From Citrobacter sp. JGM124 (GTDB taxonomy: Bacteria; Pseudomonadota; Gammaproteobacteria; Enterobacterales; Enterobacteriaceae), in assembly GCF_018257795.1 (NCBI RefSeq), contig NZ_JAERJD010000004.1, positions 124,001-188,000 of the forward strand: a stretch of DNA of 64,000 nt, in the 5' to 3' direction. This document shows positions 8,992 to 18,401 of the stretch, in pieces (within the stretch, counting starts at the first letter, position 1; each line of letters begins with the position of its first letter). Below the pieces are notes generated by a model. That model ran no database searches. It had not been told where the DNA came from and was given only the letters and a program-made list of their open reading frames with translations. The position numbers and the translations under genes were made by a program.

Positions 8992-9397
8992 GACTGCTGT
9001 TATTGACTAACGATAGTGATGTCAGTACCAGCAGGCGATTGCCACTCCCTTACCCGGACCTTTCGCACATCGCTAAGTATATACTCTAAATTACGGTTGT
9101 GATGTGACAGGAGAAAGTTCCTGGAAATGGAACCCGGACCTGACGAAAATGCAGGCATCACCCCTCAGCCACGATTTTTCATCACAATATAAGGTGAATA
9201 TTTATCATTTATGAGAACAGTCTTTTTTATATAAGATATTCCTGCTTATTATAATATTTTTTATTTTACTCGGCAGTATCTTATTTAGTTATTTTATGGA
9301 ATTCATTATCCAATATTGTTAATTAAGCTCGATAGTCAGATGTGTATAATCAAAATCAATTTCTGATCAAACTGATTTTTATTATCAAGGGGTTACT
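8992..9397. promoter_or_regulatory. Divergent upstream region of the secreted-protein gene and the sulfonate-type operon
   Basis: No gene is seen in these 406 bases. The right half (9200-9390) is AT-rich and must contain the promoter of the eleven-gene operon; an AAGGGG ribosome site lies seven bases before the ATG at 9398. I found no clear known operator. Confidence 0.4.
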
Positions 9398-10414
9398 ATG
9401 CACCTGGCTCGCTTTCCACGTATTTCTCTTGGTCATTTTCCTACGCCATTAGAGCCGTTAAATAATCTTTCTGCTTTACTTGGCGGGCCAAAAATATGGG
9501 TGAAGCGGGATGATGCAACCGGTCTGGCAAGCGGTGGAAATAAAACCAGGAAGCTAGAGTTTTTACTTGCGGATGCCATCAAGAAAGGGGCTGATACCAT
9601 TATCACCCAGGGCGCAACACAATCGAATCATGTACGGCAAACAATTGCTGGTGCTGCAAAACTGGGTTTAAAAGCCAAAGCTTTCCTGGAACAACGTGTG
9701 ACGCAGTTTGGTGATGACTACCAGCATTCTGGTAACGTATTGCTGGATGGCTTACTCGGGGGGGAGATTGTTGCACATTTACCGAATGGTACGGATATGC
9801 AGCTCGCCATGGAAGAGTATGCTTCCCAGTTACGTAGGCAGGGACACAACCCTTATATTATCCCTGGTGGGGGGTCGAATCCGATTGGTGCTTTAGGCTA
9901 TGTCGCTTGCGCCGAAGAGCTCCTTTATCAGTCGTCCCAACAACGTTTGCATATTCACCATGTAGTACATGCCAGCGGAAGCACCGGAACTCAGGCGGGT
10001 TTAGTGGCAGGATTCACTGCAACCCATAGCCAAATCCCTGTCCTTGGGATCAGTGTCCGTGCCCCTAAAGAGAAACAAGAAGAGAATGTCTGGCAGTTGG
10101 CATCTCGAACGTTGGCATTACTGGGTGTATCAGGTGAATTACCTCGTGAAGCGGTGGTAGCCAATAGCGATTATGTTGGGGATGGATATGGCTTACCCAC
10201 CGAAGGCACACTCGAAGCCTTAGCGCTTTTCGCTCGCCATGAAGGCCTGTTATTAGATCCCGTATATTCCGCAAAGGGTGCTGCAGGGCTGATTGATCTG
10301 ATCCGTAAAGGCTTCTTCCAGCCGGACGAAAACGTGGTGTTTATCCATACCGGTGGATCCGCAGGATTATTCGGTTATCGACACATTCTGGAAGAGTACA
10401 TCAGCCATGCCTGA
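9398..10414 (+). CDS. PLP-dependent lyase: L-cysteate sulfo-lyase / D-cysteine desulfhydrase family
   Basis: The protein has 338 residues of the fold-type II PLP family shared by D-cysteine desulfhydrase (DcyD), ACC deaminase and L-cysteate sulfo-lyase (CuyA). The Schiff-base lysine is in [23 protein letters not shown] follows, then the glycine-rich phosphate loop [11 protein letters not shown] and the [13 protein letters not shown] end. The opening MHLARFPR and the [18 protein letters not shown] block look closer to my memory of CuyA than to E. coli DcyD (IKRDDVTPMAMGGNKLRK). CuyA splits L-cysteate to pyruvate, ammonia and sulfite; DcyD splits D-cysteine to pyruvate, ammonia and sulfide. The next genes encode a racemase and a taurine-like importer, which favours a sulfonate substrate, but this is inference. 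First gene of the operon. Confidence 0.8.
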   Translation: MHLARFPRISLGHFPTPLEPLNNLSALLGGPKIWVKRDDATGLASGGNKTRKLEFLLADAIKKGADTIITQGATQSNHVRQTIAGAAKLGLKAKAFLEQRVTQFGDDYQHSGNVLLDGLLGGEIVAHLPNGTDMQLAMEEYASQLRRQGHNPYIIPGGGSNPIGALGYVACAEELLYQSSQQRLHIHHVVHASGSTGTQAGLVAGFTATHSQIPVLGISVRAPKEKQEENVWQLASRTLALLGVSGELPREAVVANSDYVGDGYGLPTEGTLEALALFARHEGLLLDPVYSAKGAAGLIDLIRKGFFQPDENVVFIHTGGSAGLFGYRHILEEYISHA

Positions 10415-11132
10415 ACCCTTTTTACTTGGCGTACTGGGAGGTATGGGTCCACTGGCTACGCTTGATTTTCAGCACCAATTACTGGAAGCCACCGATGCCG
10501 GGAGTGATCAACAGCATCTCCCCTCCGTGGTCTGGAATGTACCCCAGGTGGCTGATCGTCAAAAGGCCCTTGCGGGTAATGGTCCTTCACCATTACCACA
10601 GCTGCTGACAGGTATTAAGAAACTGAATCAGGCAGGTGCCAGTCATATTGTAATCCCATGCAATACCGCACATCACTGGTATCCAGAACTGAGCCATGCG
10701 AGTGATGCCCCTGTTTTGCACATTGTCGATACGGTTGTGGATAAATTGATCCAGGCTTCAGAAAAACCTCAACGCGTGGGGATCATTGCCACTCAAGGCA
10801 CACTGGATGCCGGTTGGTTCCAGCAGCGTCTGAATGCACAAGGCATTGAAACGATCATTGCCGATAAGAGCGAGCTTGAAACATGGTTTGTTCCCGGTTG
10901 CTATGCGGTTAAACGCGGTCATCTTATTGAAGGTGGCCAGCTCCTTTCTCTGCAGGCACAGGCGCTACTAACGCGTGGTGCACAGCAGCTGGTATTAGCC
11001 TGCACTGAAGTTCCTGTTGCCCTCCGCGCAGTGAATGCCCCCTTTCTATCACTGACTCACGACCCCGCTCGCCTGTTAGCCGAACGATGTTCCCGCCTTT
11101 GGCAGGACTACCGTCTGACTTATTTGGCTTAA
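10407..11132 (+). CDS. Aspartate/glutamate-type amino acid racemase
   Basis: The product has 241 residues from the ATG at 10407, which overlaps the preceding gene by eight bases, so the two are translationally coupled. It has the Asp/Glu racemase signature: [14 protein letters not shown] at the start, the first catalytic Cys in [11 protein letters not shown], and the second in [12 protein letters not shown]. These PLP-independent racemases use the two cysteines as acid-base pair. Coupled to a cysteate/cysteine lyase, the simplest role is interconversion of the D and L forms of its substrate. Asp or Glu racemisation remains possible. Confidence 0.85.
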   Translation: MPEPFLLGVLGGMGPLATLDFQHQLLEATDAGSDQQHLPSVVWNVPQVADRQKALAGNGPSPLPQLLTGIKKLNQAGASHIVIPCNTAHHWYPELSHASDAPVLHIVDTVVDKLIQASEKPQRVGIIATQGTLDAGWFQQRLNAQGIETIIADKSELETWFVPGCYAVKRGHLIEGGQLLSLQAQALLTRGAQQLVLACTEVPVALRAVNAPFLSLTHDPARLLAERCSRLWQDYRLTYLA

Positions 11133-11200
11133 AAAGCAGTCGTTTTATTAGCCAGCTCGTCTCTGGAATTCAATTAATCGTATGATTTTAAGGAAATAGA

Positions 11201-12202
11201 ATGAACAAAAAACTGAGTTTACTGCTTGTTGCCAGCAGCCTGTGGGCCAGTGTGGGGATTGCGGCAACCCCGAGTGAGGTACGTGTCGCCTATAGTGGCG
11301 GATCGCAGGTATTGCTGTTAGCAAAAGCCGATGGCTCTTTAGATAAAGCGCTTCATAGCCCGGTGAAATGGGTGCAGTTTGCGTCCGGTGCTGATGCTCT
11401 TAATTACTTTGCCAGTGATGCGATTGATATTGCGAATTTTGGTTCCAGCCCGACTACCGCCGGTATTGTTCGCAACCTGCCCATTGAAATTGTTGGCGTA
11501 TCTGGGGTGATTGCAACTTATGAGCGTTTAATCGGTAAACAGGGTATCAACTCAATTAAAGATATTGAAGGCAAGCGTGTTGCTTACCCACCAAATTCCA
11601 CCGCCCAGTATGCTCTCGAAGCTGCTATCACGGTGAATAAGCTGGATCGTAGCAAAATTACGTTACTGCCATTACGCCCGGCAGAGATGGTTGCAGCGTG
11701 GAAACGTGGCGATATTGATGCCGGATATGTCTGGGCACCCTTCGCCCAGGAGCTGGAATCTTCAGGTGGGCACACTGTCTTTTCGACTAAAGAGTTACAG
11801 AAAGATGGCTACCTGATTTACAACAACTATGCAGTTCGCAAAGCATTTGCCGATCAGTACCCCGAAACGGTGGCGGAATTTTTACGCGTACATCAGCAAA
11901 AAGTGGACCAATTTAAGAAAGACCCGGAAGCCGCGGCAGCTATCGTAGCTAAAGAAGTGGGCGCACCGTTGACCACGGCAACAAATACATTAAGTGGTCT
12001 GGAATATCCGAGCCTGGCAGAGCAGGGTACGGCTGCCTGGTTGGGTAATGGCACAGACACCACGGAAAGTGGTATTGGCCAGGCATTAACTAAAACCTCT
12101 AACTTCCTTGCCGGTATTGGTGAGATCCGTCAGCGTGATATTCCTAAAAATTGGGATAACGCGATTGATTCCAGCTATATCCGGGAAGCGGCAGCAAAAT
12201 GA
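11201..12202 (+). CDS. Taurine/sulfonate-type ABC transporter substrate-binding protein
   Basis: The protein has 333 residues with a signal peptide (residues 1-21, ending G-I-A-A). The mature part follows TauA/SsuA: VRVAYSGGSQ, a FGSSPTTAGI block matching LGSSP of TauA, GKRVAYPPNSTAQYAL, and AAWKRGDIDAGYVWAPFA, nearly identical to TauA in that segment. It acts in the periplasm and delivers substrate to the next two gene products. Some oddness in the first strand (GGSQVLLLAKAD) suggests a ligand other than taurine itself. An AAGGAAAT site precedes the ATG. Confidence 0.85.
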   Translation: MNKKLSLLLVASSLWASVGIAATPSEVRVAYSGGSQVLLLAKADGSLDKALHSPVKWVQFASGADALNYFASDAIDIANFGSSPTTAGIVRNLPIEIVGVSGVIATYERLIGKQGINSIKDIEGKRVAYPPNSTAQYALEAAITVNKLDRSKITLLPLRPAEMVAAWKRGDIDAGYVWAPFAQELESSGGHTVFSTKELQKDGYLIYNNYAVRKAFADQYPETVAEFLRVHQQKVDQFKKDPEAAAAIVAKEVGAPLTTATNTLSGLEYPSLAEQGTAAWLGNGTDTTESGIGQALTKTSNFLAGIGEIRQRDIPKNWDNAIDSSYIREAAAK

Positions 12203-12969
12203 AATTAGCTAAACATGTTGCCATCAGTGTCGCATCAGTCGCGATCTTCCTGGCAATTTGGCAACTGGCGGCGACCCGGCAATGGGTCGATCCGCTATTA
12301 CTTCCATCGCTGACAGATATTGGCCTGACTGCCGAGGAGTTACTGGCAGATGGTTATCGACAGGTACCACTATGGCAACATATCGCGGTCAGTCTCGCCC
12401 GGGCACTGAGTGCCTTTGCGGTGGCGATTGTGCTGGGGATTCCATTAGGTCTGTTGATGGGAATGTCTGCCGGTCTGTCAGCAGTATTGAATCCTTTTGT
12501 TCAGTTCTTACGCCCATTGCCAAAAATAGCACTGATACCTCTGGCGGTGGTGTGGCTGGGTATTGGTGAAGCCTCTAAGTTCTTCCTGATTTTTATTGCC
12601 ACTTTCTTGAGTGTGGTGGTTGGTGCTACGGCGGCCGTTGAACGTATTGGGCAGACACGTATTCGTGTTGCACAGACCCTCGGTGCCACAAAATTACAGA
12701 TTTTTCTGCGAGTTGTGTTACCGGATGCCCTTCCTGAACTCTTCACCGCAACACGTTTATCTATTGGTATTGGCTGGACATCACTGATTGCTGCCGAAAT
12801 GATTGCCGCCAGCTCCGGTCTGGGCTGGATGGTGATTAATGCCAGCTCTTATTTACGGACGGACATTGTCATGCTGGGCATCTTACTGCTCGGGACTACC
12901 GGTTATTTACTGGATTTATTATTACTGGGACTGCAGCGATTCTTTGTCCCTTGGGCGGGGAAAGAGTAA
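12199..12969 (+). CDS. Taurine/sulfonate-type ABC transporter permease
   Basis: The product has 256 residues, overlaps the binding-protein gene by four bases, and is of the TauC/SsuC type. It has about six membrane helices. The cytoplasmic EAA loop is visible as AAVERIGQTRIRVAQTLGATKLQIFLRVVLPDALP, the coupling contact for the ATPase. The FVQFLRPLPKIALIPLAVVWLGIGE segment is typical of the family. No nitrate/cyanate-specific features are seen. It shares the operon and the substrate of the neighbouring binding protein. Confidence 0.88.
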   Translation: MKLAKHVAISVASVAIFLAIWQLAATRQWVDPLLLPSLTDIGLTAEELLADGYRQVPLWQHIAVSLARALSAFAVAIVLGIPLGLLMGMSAGLSAVLNPFVQFLRPLPKIALIPLAVVWLGIGEASKFFLIFIATFLSVVVGATAAVERIGQTRIRVAQTLGATKLQIFLRVVLPDALPELFTATRLSIGIGWTSLIAAEMIAASSGLGWMVINASSYLRTDIVMLGILLLGTTGYLLDLLLLGLQRFFVPWAGKE

Positions 12970-13748
12970 TGGTTGCTCAGATCGAACTGGATAATATTTC
13001 ACTGACTTTTCCGGGGAATGTCCAGCCCGTTACGGTGCTTGAAGACATTTCTTTAACACTGGAGAAAGGCGAATTCGTGGTGCTACTGGGGCCATCTGGC
13101 TGTGGTAAGTCCACCATTCTTAATCTTATTGCTGGATTCACCAAGCCCGACAGTGGGCGAGTGCTGGCAGCGGGGAAACAGGTACAGAAACCAGGGCCTG
13201 AACGGGGCATGATTTTTCAGCAAGCTAATCTTTTCCCATGGTTATCGGTACTGAATAACGTCACTTTTGGTCCACGTCTTGGTCGACATAACAAAGAGGT
13301 TGTGAACGCCAGGGCACTGGACTGGATCCACCGCGTGGGGCTTAAAGGCTTTGAACATCATGCGCCCTGGCAGCTTTCTGGTGGTATGAAGCAGCGTGTG
13401 GCGATGGCGCGGGCCTGGTTACCGGAACCTGAAGTGCTCTTGCTGGATGAACCTTTTGGAGCCCTGGATGCACAGACCCGGCTAATGATGCAGGAATTGT
13501 TGCGTGAGGCATGGTTGGCGACCCACACCACGATGTTATTTGTGACACACGATGTGGAAGAGGCGTTATTTCTTGCGGACAGGGTTCTGATCATGTCGGC
13601 ACGACCAGGAAAAATTGTTGAGGAAGTTGTCCTGCCCTTTGGACGCAAACGCGATATCGAGACGCTATCGGAATACCCGGGCTACGGCGAAATTAAACAA
13701 CATGTATTACATCGAGTACGTCAGGAAGCAAAACGTCATTTAGGCTAA
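12969..13748 (+). CDS. Taurine/sulfonate-type ABC transporter ATPase
   Basis: The product has 259 residues from the ATG at 12969, which shares one base with the permease stop. Walker A is GPSGCGKST, the Q-loop lies in MIFQQANLFPWL, the signature is LSGGMKQRVAMARA, and Walker B is LLLDEPFGALDAQTR followed by the switch His in FVTHDVEEALFLADRV. This is the TauB/SsuB arrangement. A frame extension to 12951 has no better ribosome site and lies within the permease gene. Confidence 0.9.
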   Translation: MVAQIELDNISLTFPGNVQPVTVLEDISLTLEKGEFVVLLGPSGCGKSTILNLIAGFTKPDSGRVLAAGKQVQKPGPERGMIFQQANLFPWLSVLNNVTFGPRLGRHNKEVVNARALDWIHRVGLKGFEHHAPWQLSGGMKQRVAMARAWLPEPEVLLLDEPFGALDAQTRLMMQELLREAWLATHTTMLFVTHDVEEALFLADRVLIMSARPGKIVEEVVLPFGRKRDIETLSEYPGYGEIKQHVLHRVRQEAKRHLG

Positions 13749-13782
13749 CCCCAATATAATTATTATTTCAGAGGTGGATACC

Positions 13783-14997
13783 GTGAGTACAATTAAATTA
13801 CAAGACCGTCTGGACGAAAGTATTCAACAACATCAGGATGAATATATTGCGATAGCAAAAGATATTCATGCTCATCCTGAAACAGGAAATAATGAATATT
13901 ATGCTAGCGGGTTATTAACTCAGTTATTAGAAAAGAATGGTTTTACTGTGACCAAGAATGTTGTTGGCCATGAAACAGCTTTCTATGCTGTTAAAGACAG
14001 CGGGAAACCGGGTGCCACCATTGCTTATTTGGCTGAATATGATGCCCTCATCGATATCGGCCATGCATGCGGGCACAATATTATTGGCGTCACCAGTATT
14101 GCTGCAGCCATTGCGCTAAGTGATGTACTGGATGAAACCGGTGGCAAAGTTATCGTACTGGGCACGCCAGCCGAAGAGGGGGGATTACGGGGTAAAGGCG
14201 GACCAAACGGCAATGTTAAAGCACGTTTTGTGGAGCATGGCTATCTTGAAGATGTGGATGCCGCGTTGATGGTCCACCCATCAGGTAAGACCCGCCTGAC
14301 GGGCCCGACCCTTGCTAACAACCATCTCTATTTCCATTTTTACGGTAAACCCTCCCATGCGGGTAGCTCGCCACACAAAGGGATTAATGCGCTGGATGCA
14401 CTGGTTCTGCTCTACAACGGTATTAGTGTCTTACGCCAGCAGTTGCCAGATGGTGTTCGTGTCCATGGCATTATTACCAATGGGGGGCAGGCACCGAATG
14501 TCATCCCCGAGTATGCTTCCGCTCATTACTATATCCGTGCCCATACCCGTGAAGAGGTATTAGCGCTGGAGCCACGTATTCGAGCTATTGCTGAAGGGGT
14601 TGCCCTGGCAACGGGAACCACGGTCAAAATTGAACACCAGGTTGGGCCACGCGACTTCCGTATTAATCACACGTTAAATGGTGTGCTGTTAACCGAGTTT
14701 ACCGATGCGGGTGAATATGTGGAGCTGAAAGAAAAAGAAGGGTTAGGTTCGACAGATGCTGGAGATATCAGCCATGCGGTTCCGACAGCCCACCCTTATA
14801 TCAAAATTGGCCCGGATGACTTGATTGGTCACACTGTTGCCTTCCGTGAAGCGGCTAATTCAGAACAAGGATACAGTGCGCTGGTTACTGGTGCGCAAGT
14901 TCTGGCACGTACTGGTCTGCGTTTACTGACGGACCAGGCACTATTGCAAGAAGCCAAAGATGAATTTACCGGACACACCGCCACCCAGGCCGCCTGA
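13783..14997 (+). CDS. M20-family amidohydrolase (AbgB/ACY1L2-like)
   Basis: I choose the GTG at 13783, seven bases after a GAGGTGG site, over the GTG at 13774 that lies inside that site; this gives 404 residues. Zinc and catalytic motifs of M20 amidases are visible: the AEYDAL and GHACGHNIIG ligands, TPAEEGG with the catalytic Glu, HPSGKTRLTG, and the dimerisation-domain segment KPSHAGSSPHKG. The family hydrolyses N-acyl or N-aminobenzoyl amino acids and dipeptides. It lies 34 bases after the taurine-type ATPase gene and 23 before the peptide-type binding protein, so it probably hydrolyses a compound imported by one of the two transporters. The substrate is not identifiable. Confidence 0.85.
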   Translation: MSTIKLQDRLDESIQQHQDEYIAIAKDIHAHPETGNNEYYASGLLTQLLEKNGFTVTKNVVGHETAFYAVKDSGKPGATIAYLAEYDALIDIGHACGHNIIGVTSIAAAIALSDVLDETGGKVIVLGTPAEEGGLRGKGGPNGNVKARFVEHGYLEDVDAALMVHPSGKTRLTGPTLANNHLYFHFYGKPSHAGSSPHKGINALDALVLLYNGISVLRQQLPDGVRVHGIITNGGQAPNVIPEYASAHYYIRAHTREEVLALEPRIRAIAEGVALATGTTVKIEHQVGPRDFRINHTLNGVLLTEFTDAGEYVELKEKEGLGSTDAGDISHAVPTAHPYIKIGPDDLIGHTVAFREAANSEQGYSALVTGAQVLARTGLRLLTDQALLQEAKDEFTGHTATQAA

Positions 14998-15020
14998 TAT
15001 TTAACCGGAGCAGATGAATA

Positions 15021-16583
15021 ATGAAAACCTTCTTTTCTGCTGCTGCATTAATGCTGGCAGCTATTTTACCGGTAGGAACAGCGGTCGCGGAAACGGTAAA
15101 CCGTGATGCTACCCTGAATATTGCTTACGGTAATCGTCCAGGCACTCTGGACCCCTACCTGACCACCAACAATGCCACTACGGATGTTATGCGGCATGTT
15201 TTTGAAACGTTATTTACCATTAATGAAAAGTATGAACCTGTACCTGAGTTAGTCGAAAGCTACACACTGAGCGATGATCGTAAAACCTATACTTTGGTAT
15301 TGCGTGAAGGGGTCCAGTTTCATGATGGGCAGCCACTCACTGCTGATGACGTGGTGGCGTCCATGAACCGCTGGTTGACGGTTTCCCCCCAAGGGAAAGC
15401 GAATCTGCCAGGTGTTAAATTCAGTAAAATTGATGATAAAACGGTCAGCTTCACGTTGCCGGAGCCTTCACTAATCACCCTTAATATATTGACTGATGTA
15501 AAAAATATTCCAGCCATTATGCCTAAGCGCCTGATTGATGAGGCGAATGAAACCAAGAAACCGGTCAGTGAATTTATCGGCACCGGGCCGTATAAGTTGG
15601 CGGAGTTTAAAGCGGGTGACTACCTGCATCTGACCCGAAATGATCACTATCTTTCACGTAAAGAGCCTGCCAGTGGGCTGTCTGGTCAGAAAAATGCCAA
15701 TGTGAAAGATATCTGGTTCCGCTATATCACCGATGAGTCTACACGCCTTGCCGGGGCAATGACTGGAGAGTATGACCTGGTATTCCAGTTGCCAAAGGAT
15801 AATATCGACGCGATAGAGCGATCCCAGGATAGTGTACTCTATCAGCCAGAAAATGGCGGTTCATTAATCACCTATTTGTTTAATAAGAACCAAGGCCCTT
15901 TTGCCAATGTTAAGTTAAGACAGGCGTTTAACCTGGCTCTGGATGTCCATGAAGCGTTACTGGCAGGGTATAGTGATCCGCGCTTTTTTAAAGAGGACTC
16001 GTCGTTAGGGTTCCCGGAACAGGTCGACTGGTATAGCGAGTCGGGTAAACCTTACTGGAATCAACATAAACTTGATGAAGCCAGGGCGTTGGTGAAAGCT
16101 TCTGGCTATAACGGTGAAGAGGTGGTGATCATTGCCACCAAAGAGTATGCCGGGCTGTACAACCTGGCGATTGTTGCCCAGCAAGTTCTCAAGCAGATCG
16201 GTGTGAATTCACGGCTTGATGTTTACGACTGGCCTACCGTGTTGCAACGTCGTCAGGATCCGAAGAATTTCGATCTGTGTGCCCTGGAATTCACCATGCG
16301 TCAGGTGGTGCACCAGTATCCATTCCTCGATTCTCGCGGGAAATTTCCTGGCTTAAGTAATAGCAAGGAAATTGACAATGTACTGGATGAGATAAAACAG
16401 GCTCCTTCCCTGAAAGCATCACGTCCACTGGTTGATAAACTCAATACCCTTACCTGGCAGTATCTGCCGGTTATTATTTTAGGTCGTACCACCCCGAGCC
16501 CGGTAGCCATTAAAAAGAATATTAAGGGCTACCAGGATTTGAGTGGGCCAGTACTCTGGAATATTAGTGTCGACAAGACCTAA
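15021..16583 (+). CDS. Peptide-type ABC transporter substrate-binding protein (family 5)
   Basis: The product has 520 residues with a signal peptide (1-24, ending A-V-A-E). It is a family 5 extracellular binding protein of the DppA/OppA/NikA superfamily: the GTLDPYLTTN opening, the VFETLF segment, LREGVQFHDGQPLTADDV and FIGTGPYKL are typical. The real ligand may be a dipeptide, an opine or another amphipathic solute. It starts the second transporter within the same directional gene run, directly behind the amidohydrolase, with a GGAG ribosome site. Confidence 0.87.
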   Translation: MKTFFSAAALMLAAILPVGTAVAETVNRDATLNIAYGNRPGTLDPYLTTNNATTDVMRHVFETLFTINEKYEPVPELVESYTLSDDRKTYTLVLREGVQFHDGQPLTADDVVASMNRWLTVSPQGKANLPGVKFSKIDDKTVSFTLPEPSLITLNILTDVKNIPAIMPKRLIDEANETKKPVSEFIGTGPYKLAEFKAGDYLHLTRNDHYLSRKEPASGLSGQKNANVKDIWFRYITDESTRLAGAMTGEYDLVFQLPKDNIDAIERSQDSVLYQPENGGSLITYLFNKNQGPFANVKLRQAFNLALDVHEALLAGYSDPRFFKEDSSLGFPEQVDWYSESGKPYWNQHKLDEARALVKASGYNGEEVVIIATKEYAGLYNLAIVAQQVLKQIGVNSRLDVYDWPTVLQRRQDPKNFDLCALEFTMRQVVHQYPFLDSRGKFPGLSNSKEIDNVLDEIKQAPSLKASRPLVDKLNTLTWQYLPVIILGRTTPSPVAIKKNIKGYQDLSGPVLWNISVDKT

Positions 16584-16595
16584 CAGGAGAAGGCG

Positions 16596-17552
16596 ATGAA
16601 ACGTTATTTCTTTCACCGCCTGCTGGCACTGCTACCGGTACTGCTGGTGGTGTCGGTAGTGGTATTTTGTCTGATACATCTGGCGCCGGGCGATCCGGCT
16701 GCCGTGATTTTAGGTAATGACGCGACACCGCAGGACATCGCCGCATTACGTGACCAGATGGGCCTTAACCGACCCATGTTCGTTCAGTTTACAGAATGGT
16801 TTGGCAGCATCTTAACCGGTGACTTAGGGCAGTCATTATTTCTGAATACCAGCGTCATGACGTTATTTTTACAGCATTTAACCCCGACCCTGGCTCTTGC
16901 CTTCTATGCCATGGCGATAGCGTTGGTACTGGGGCTCACGGGGGGAGTACTCAGTGCATGGCGTCATGGCGGTATTACTGACACGGTGATTCGTGCACTG
17001 GCGACGTTTGGTATGTCTGTGCCTGGTTTTTTGCTCGGGTTATTTTTAATTTTTGTTTTTGCTGTTCAGCTCCGCTGGTTTCCCGTTGTTGGGTATCGGT
17101 CTACCAATGGCTCACTGTGGCTTAATATTTGGTATCTGACGTTGCCGGCATTTGCCTTGGGCATACGTATTGCCGCACTGATTGCTCGTATGACAAGAGC
17201 AGTGATGCTGGATGTGATGCGAGAAAACTTTATTAATACTGCACGGGCAAAAGGTGTTCCGGAAAGGCTGGTGATGTTGCGTCATACCTTGAAAAATGCA
17301 CTGATCCCTGTTCTCACCATTTGCGGTGAGTCTTTTGCTTCATTAGTCACCGGCACCATTGTGATTGAAAGTGTCTTTGGTATTCCAGGTATTGGGGCAT
17401 TGATTGTCCATTCCATCGAGCGCAGAGATGTGACGGTGATTCAGGGGGTCGTGTTATTAATAACTGTTTGTTATGTCTTGATTAATCTGCTGGTTGATTT
17501 ACTCAGTTATCTGGCTGACCCACGTTTGTCTGTGAATGGGGATGGTCACTGA
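16596..17552 (+). CDS. Peptide-type ABC transporter permease 1 (DppB-like)
   Basis: The protein has 318 residues. It begins with the typical RYFFHRLLALLPVLLVVSV helix and the HLAPGDPAAVILG loop, then ALRDQMGLNRP, followed by five further helices. The EAA-type loop is ENFINTARAKGVPERLVMLRHTLKNAL, and SVFGIPGIGALIVHSI is the terminal signature. The gene has a GGAGAAGG site and lies 12 bases after the binding-protein gene. Confidence 0.9.
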   Translation: MKRYFFHRLLALLPVLLVVSVVVFCLIHLAPGDPAAVILGNDATPQDIAALRDQMGLNRPMFVQFTEWFGSILTGDLGQSLFLNTSVMTLFLQHLTPTLALAFYAMAIALVLGLTGGVLSAWRHGGITDTVIRALATFGMSVPGFLLGLFLIFVFAVQLRWFPVVGYRSTNGSLWLNIWYLTLPAFALGIRIAALIARMTRAVMLDVMRENFINTARAKGVPERLVMLRHTLKNALIPVLTICGESFASLVTGTIVIESVFGIPGIGALIVHSIERRDVTVIQGVVLLITVCYVLINLLVDLLSYLADPRLSVNGDGH

Positions 17553-18400
17553 TGCTTACCAAAAATACGTCTCTTCTTGTATGGCCCTTAGTATTAGTGG
17601 CGATCGTGCTGTTATCGTTCTTTGCCAACGCGGTTAGTCCTTACGATCCCTATAGCATCAATCCATTAAGTCGGCTTAAACCCCCGTCGCCTGAGCACTG
17701 GTTTGGCACGGATAATTTTGGCCGGGATCTCTTTGTGCGAGTTGCCTTAGCGGTACGTGTTTCTCTCTCTGTTGGTGCGGCGGTGGCTGTCATTGCGGGG
17801 GCTGCCGGTATCATTATCGGGTTACTCTGTGCCTGGTATCGCCCGGTAGACCGGATACTCATGCGGGTATGCGACGGGCTATTTGCGTTTCCCTCACTGC
17901 TGTTGGCGATTGCTATTGTTGGTGTCTTGGGGCCGCAAATCATTAACGTTATTCTGGCCCTGTCACTGGTCTATATTCCGTCAATAGCACGCGTTATTCG
18001 TGGTGCAGCAATGGTCATTAAAGAGAAAAACTTTATCGAAGCCCTGCGCTCACAAGGGGCTTCGGCCTCACGTATTATCTGGCTACATTTACTGCCGAAT
18101 GTGATATCCCCTTTTATCGTGCAAGTGAGCTGGGTTTTTTCCGTCGCTATTCTGACTGAAGCCGCACTGAGTTTTTTAGGGTCCGGCGTGCCAGCCCCGA
18201 TGCCCAGTCTTGGTAATTTATTACTTGAAGGTAAAGCCGTTATCTTCTCCGCCTGGTGGATGACGTTTTTCCCGGGGGTCACCATCGTACTACTGATCCT
18301 GGGGCTCAATATTATTGGTGATGATTTACGTGACCGTGCCGATCCTGGGTTAAAACCTTTACCTCGTCGTGTATTACACCTGTTGAAACAAGGAAAATAG
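17552..18400 (+). CDS. Peptide-type ABC transporter permease 2 (DppC-like)
   Basis: The protein has 282 residues and its ATG shares one base with the stop of permease 1. It has the DppC hallmarks: HWFGTDNFGRDLFVRVALAVRVSLSVG after the first helix, the EAA loop KNFIEALRSQGASASRIIWLHLLPN, ALSFLGSGVPAPMPSLGNLL, and the ending LRDRADPGLK. It pairs with permease 1 to form the membrane channel. Confidence 0.9.
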   Translation: MLTKNTSLLVWPLVLVAIVLLSFFANAVSPYDPYSINPLSRLKPPSPEHWFGTDNFGRDLFVRVALAVRVSLSVGAAVAVIAGAAGIIIGLLCAWYRPVDRILMRVCDGLFAFPSLLLAIAIVGVLGPQIINVILALSLVYIPSIARVIRGAAMVIKEKNFIEALRSQGASASRIIWLHLLPNVISPFIVQVSWVFSVAILTEAALSFLGSGVPAPMPSLGNLLLEGKAVIFSAWWMTFFPGVTIVLLILGLNIIGDDLRDRADPGLKPLPRRVLHLLKQGK

Positions 18401-18401
18401 C

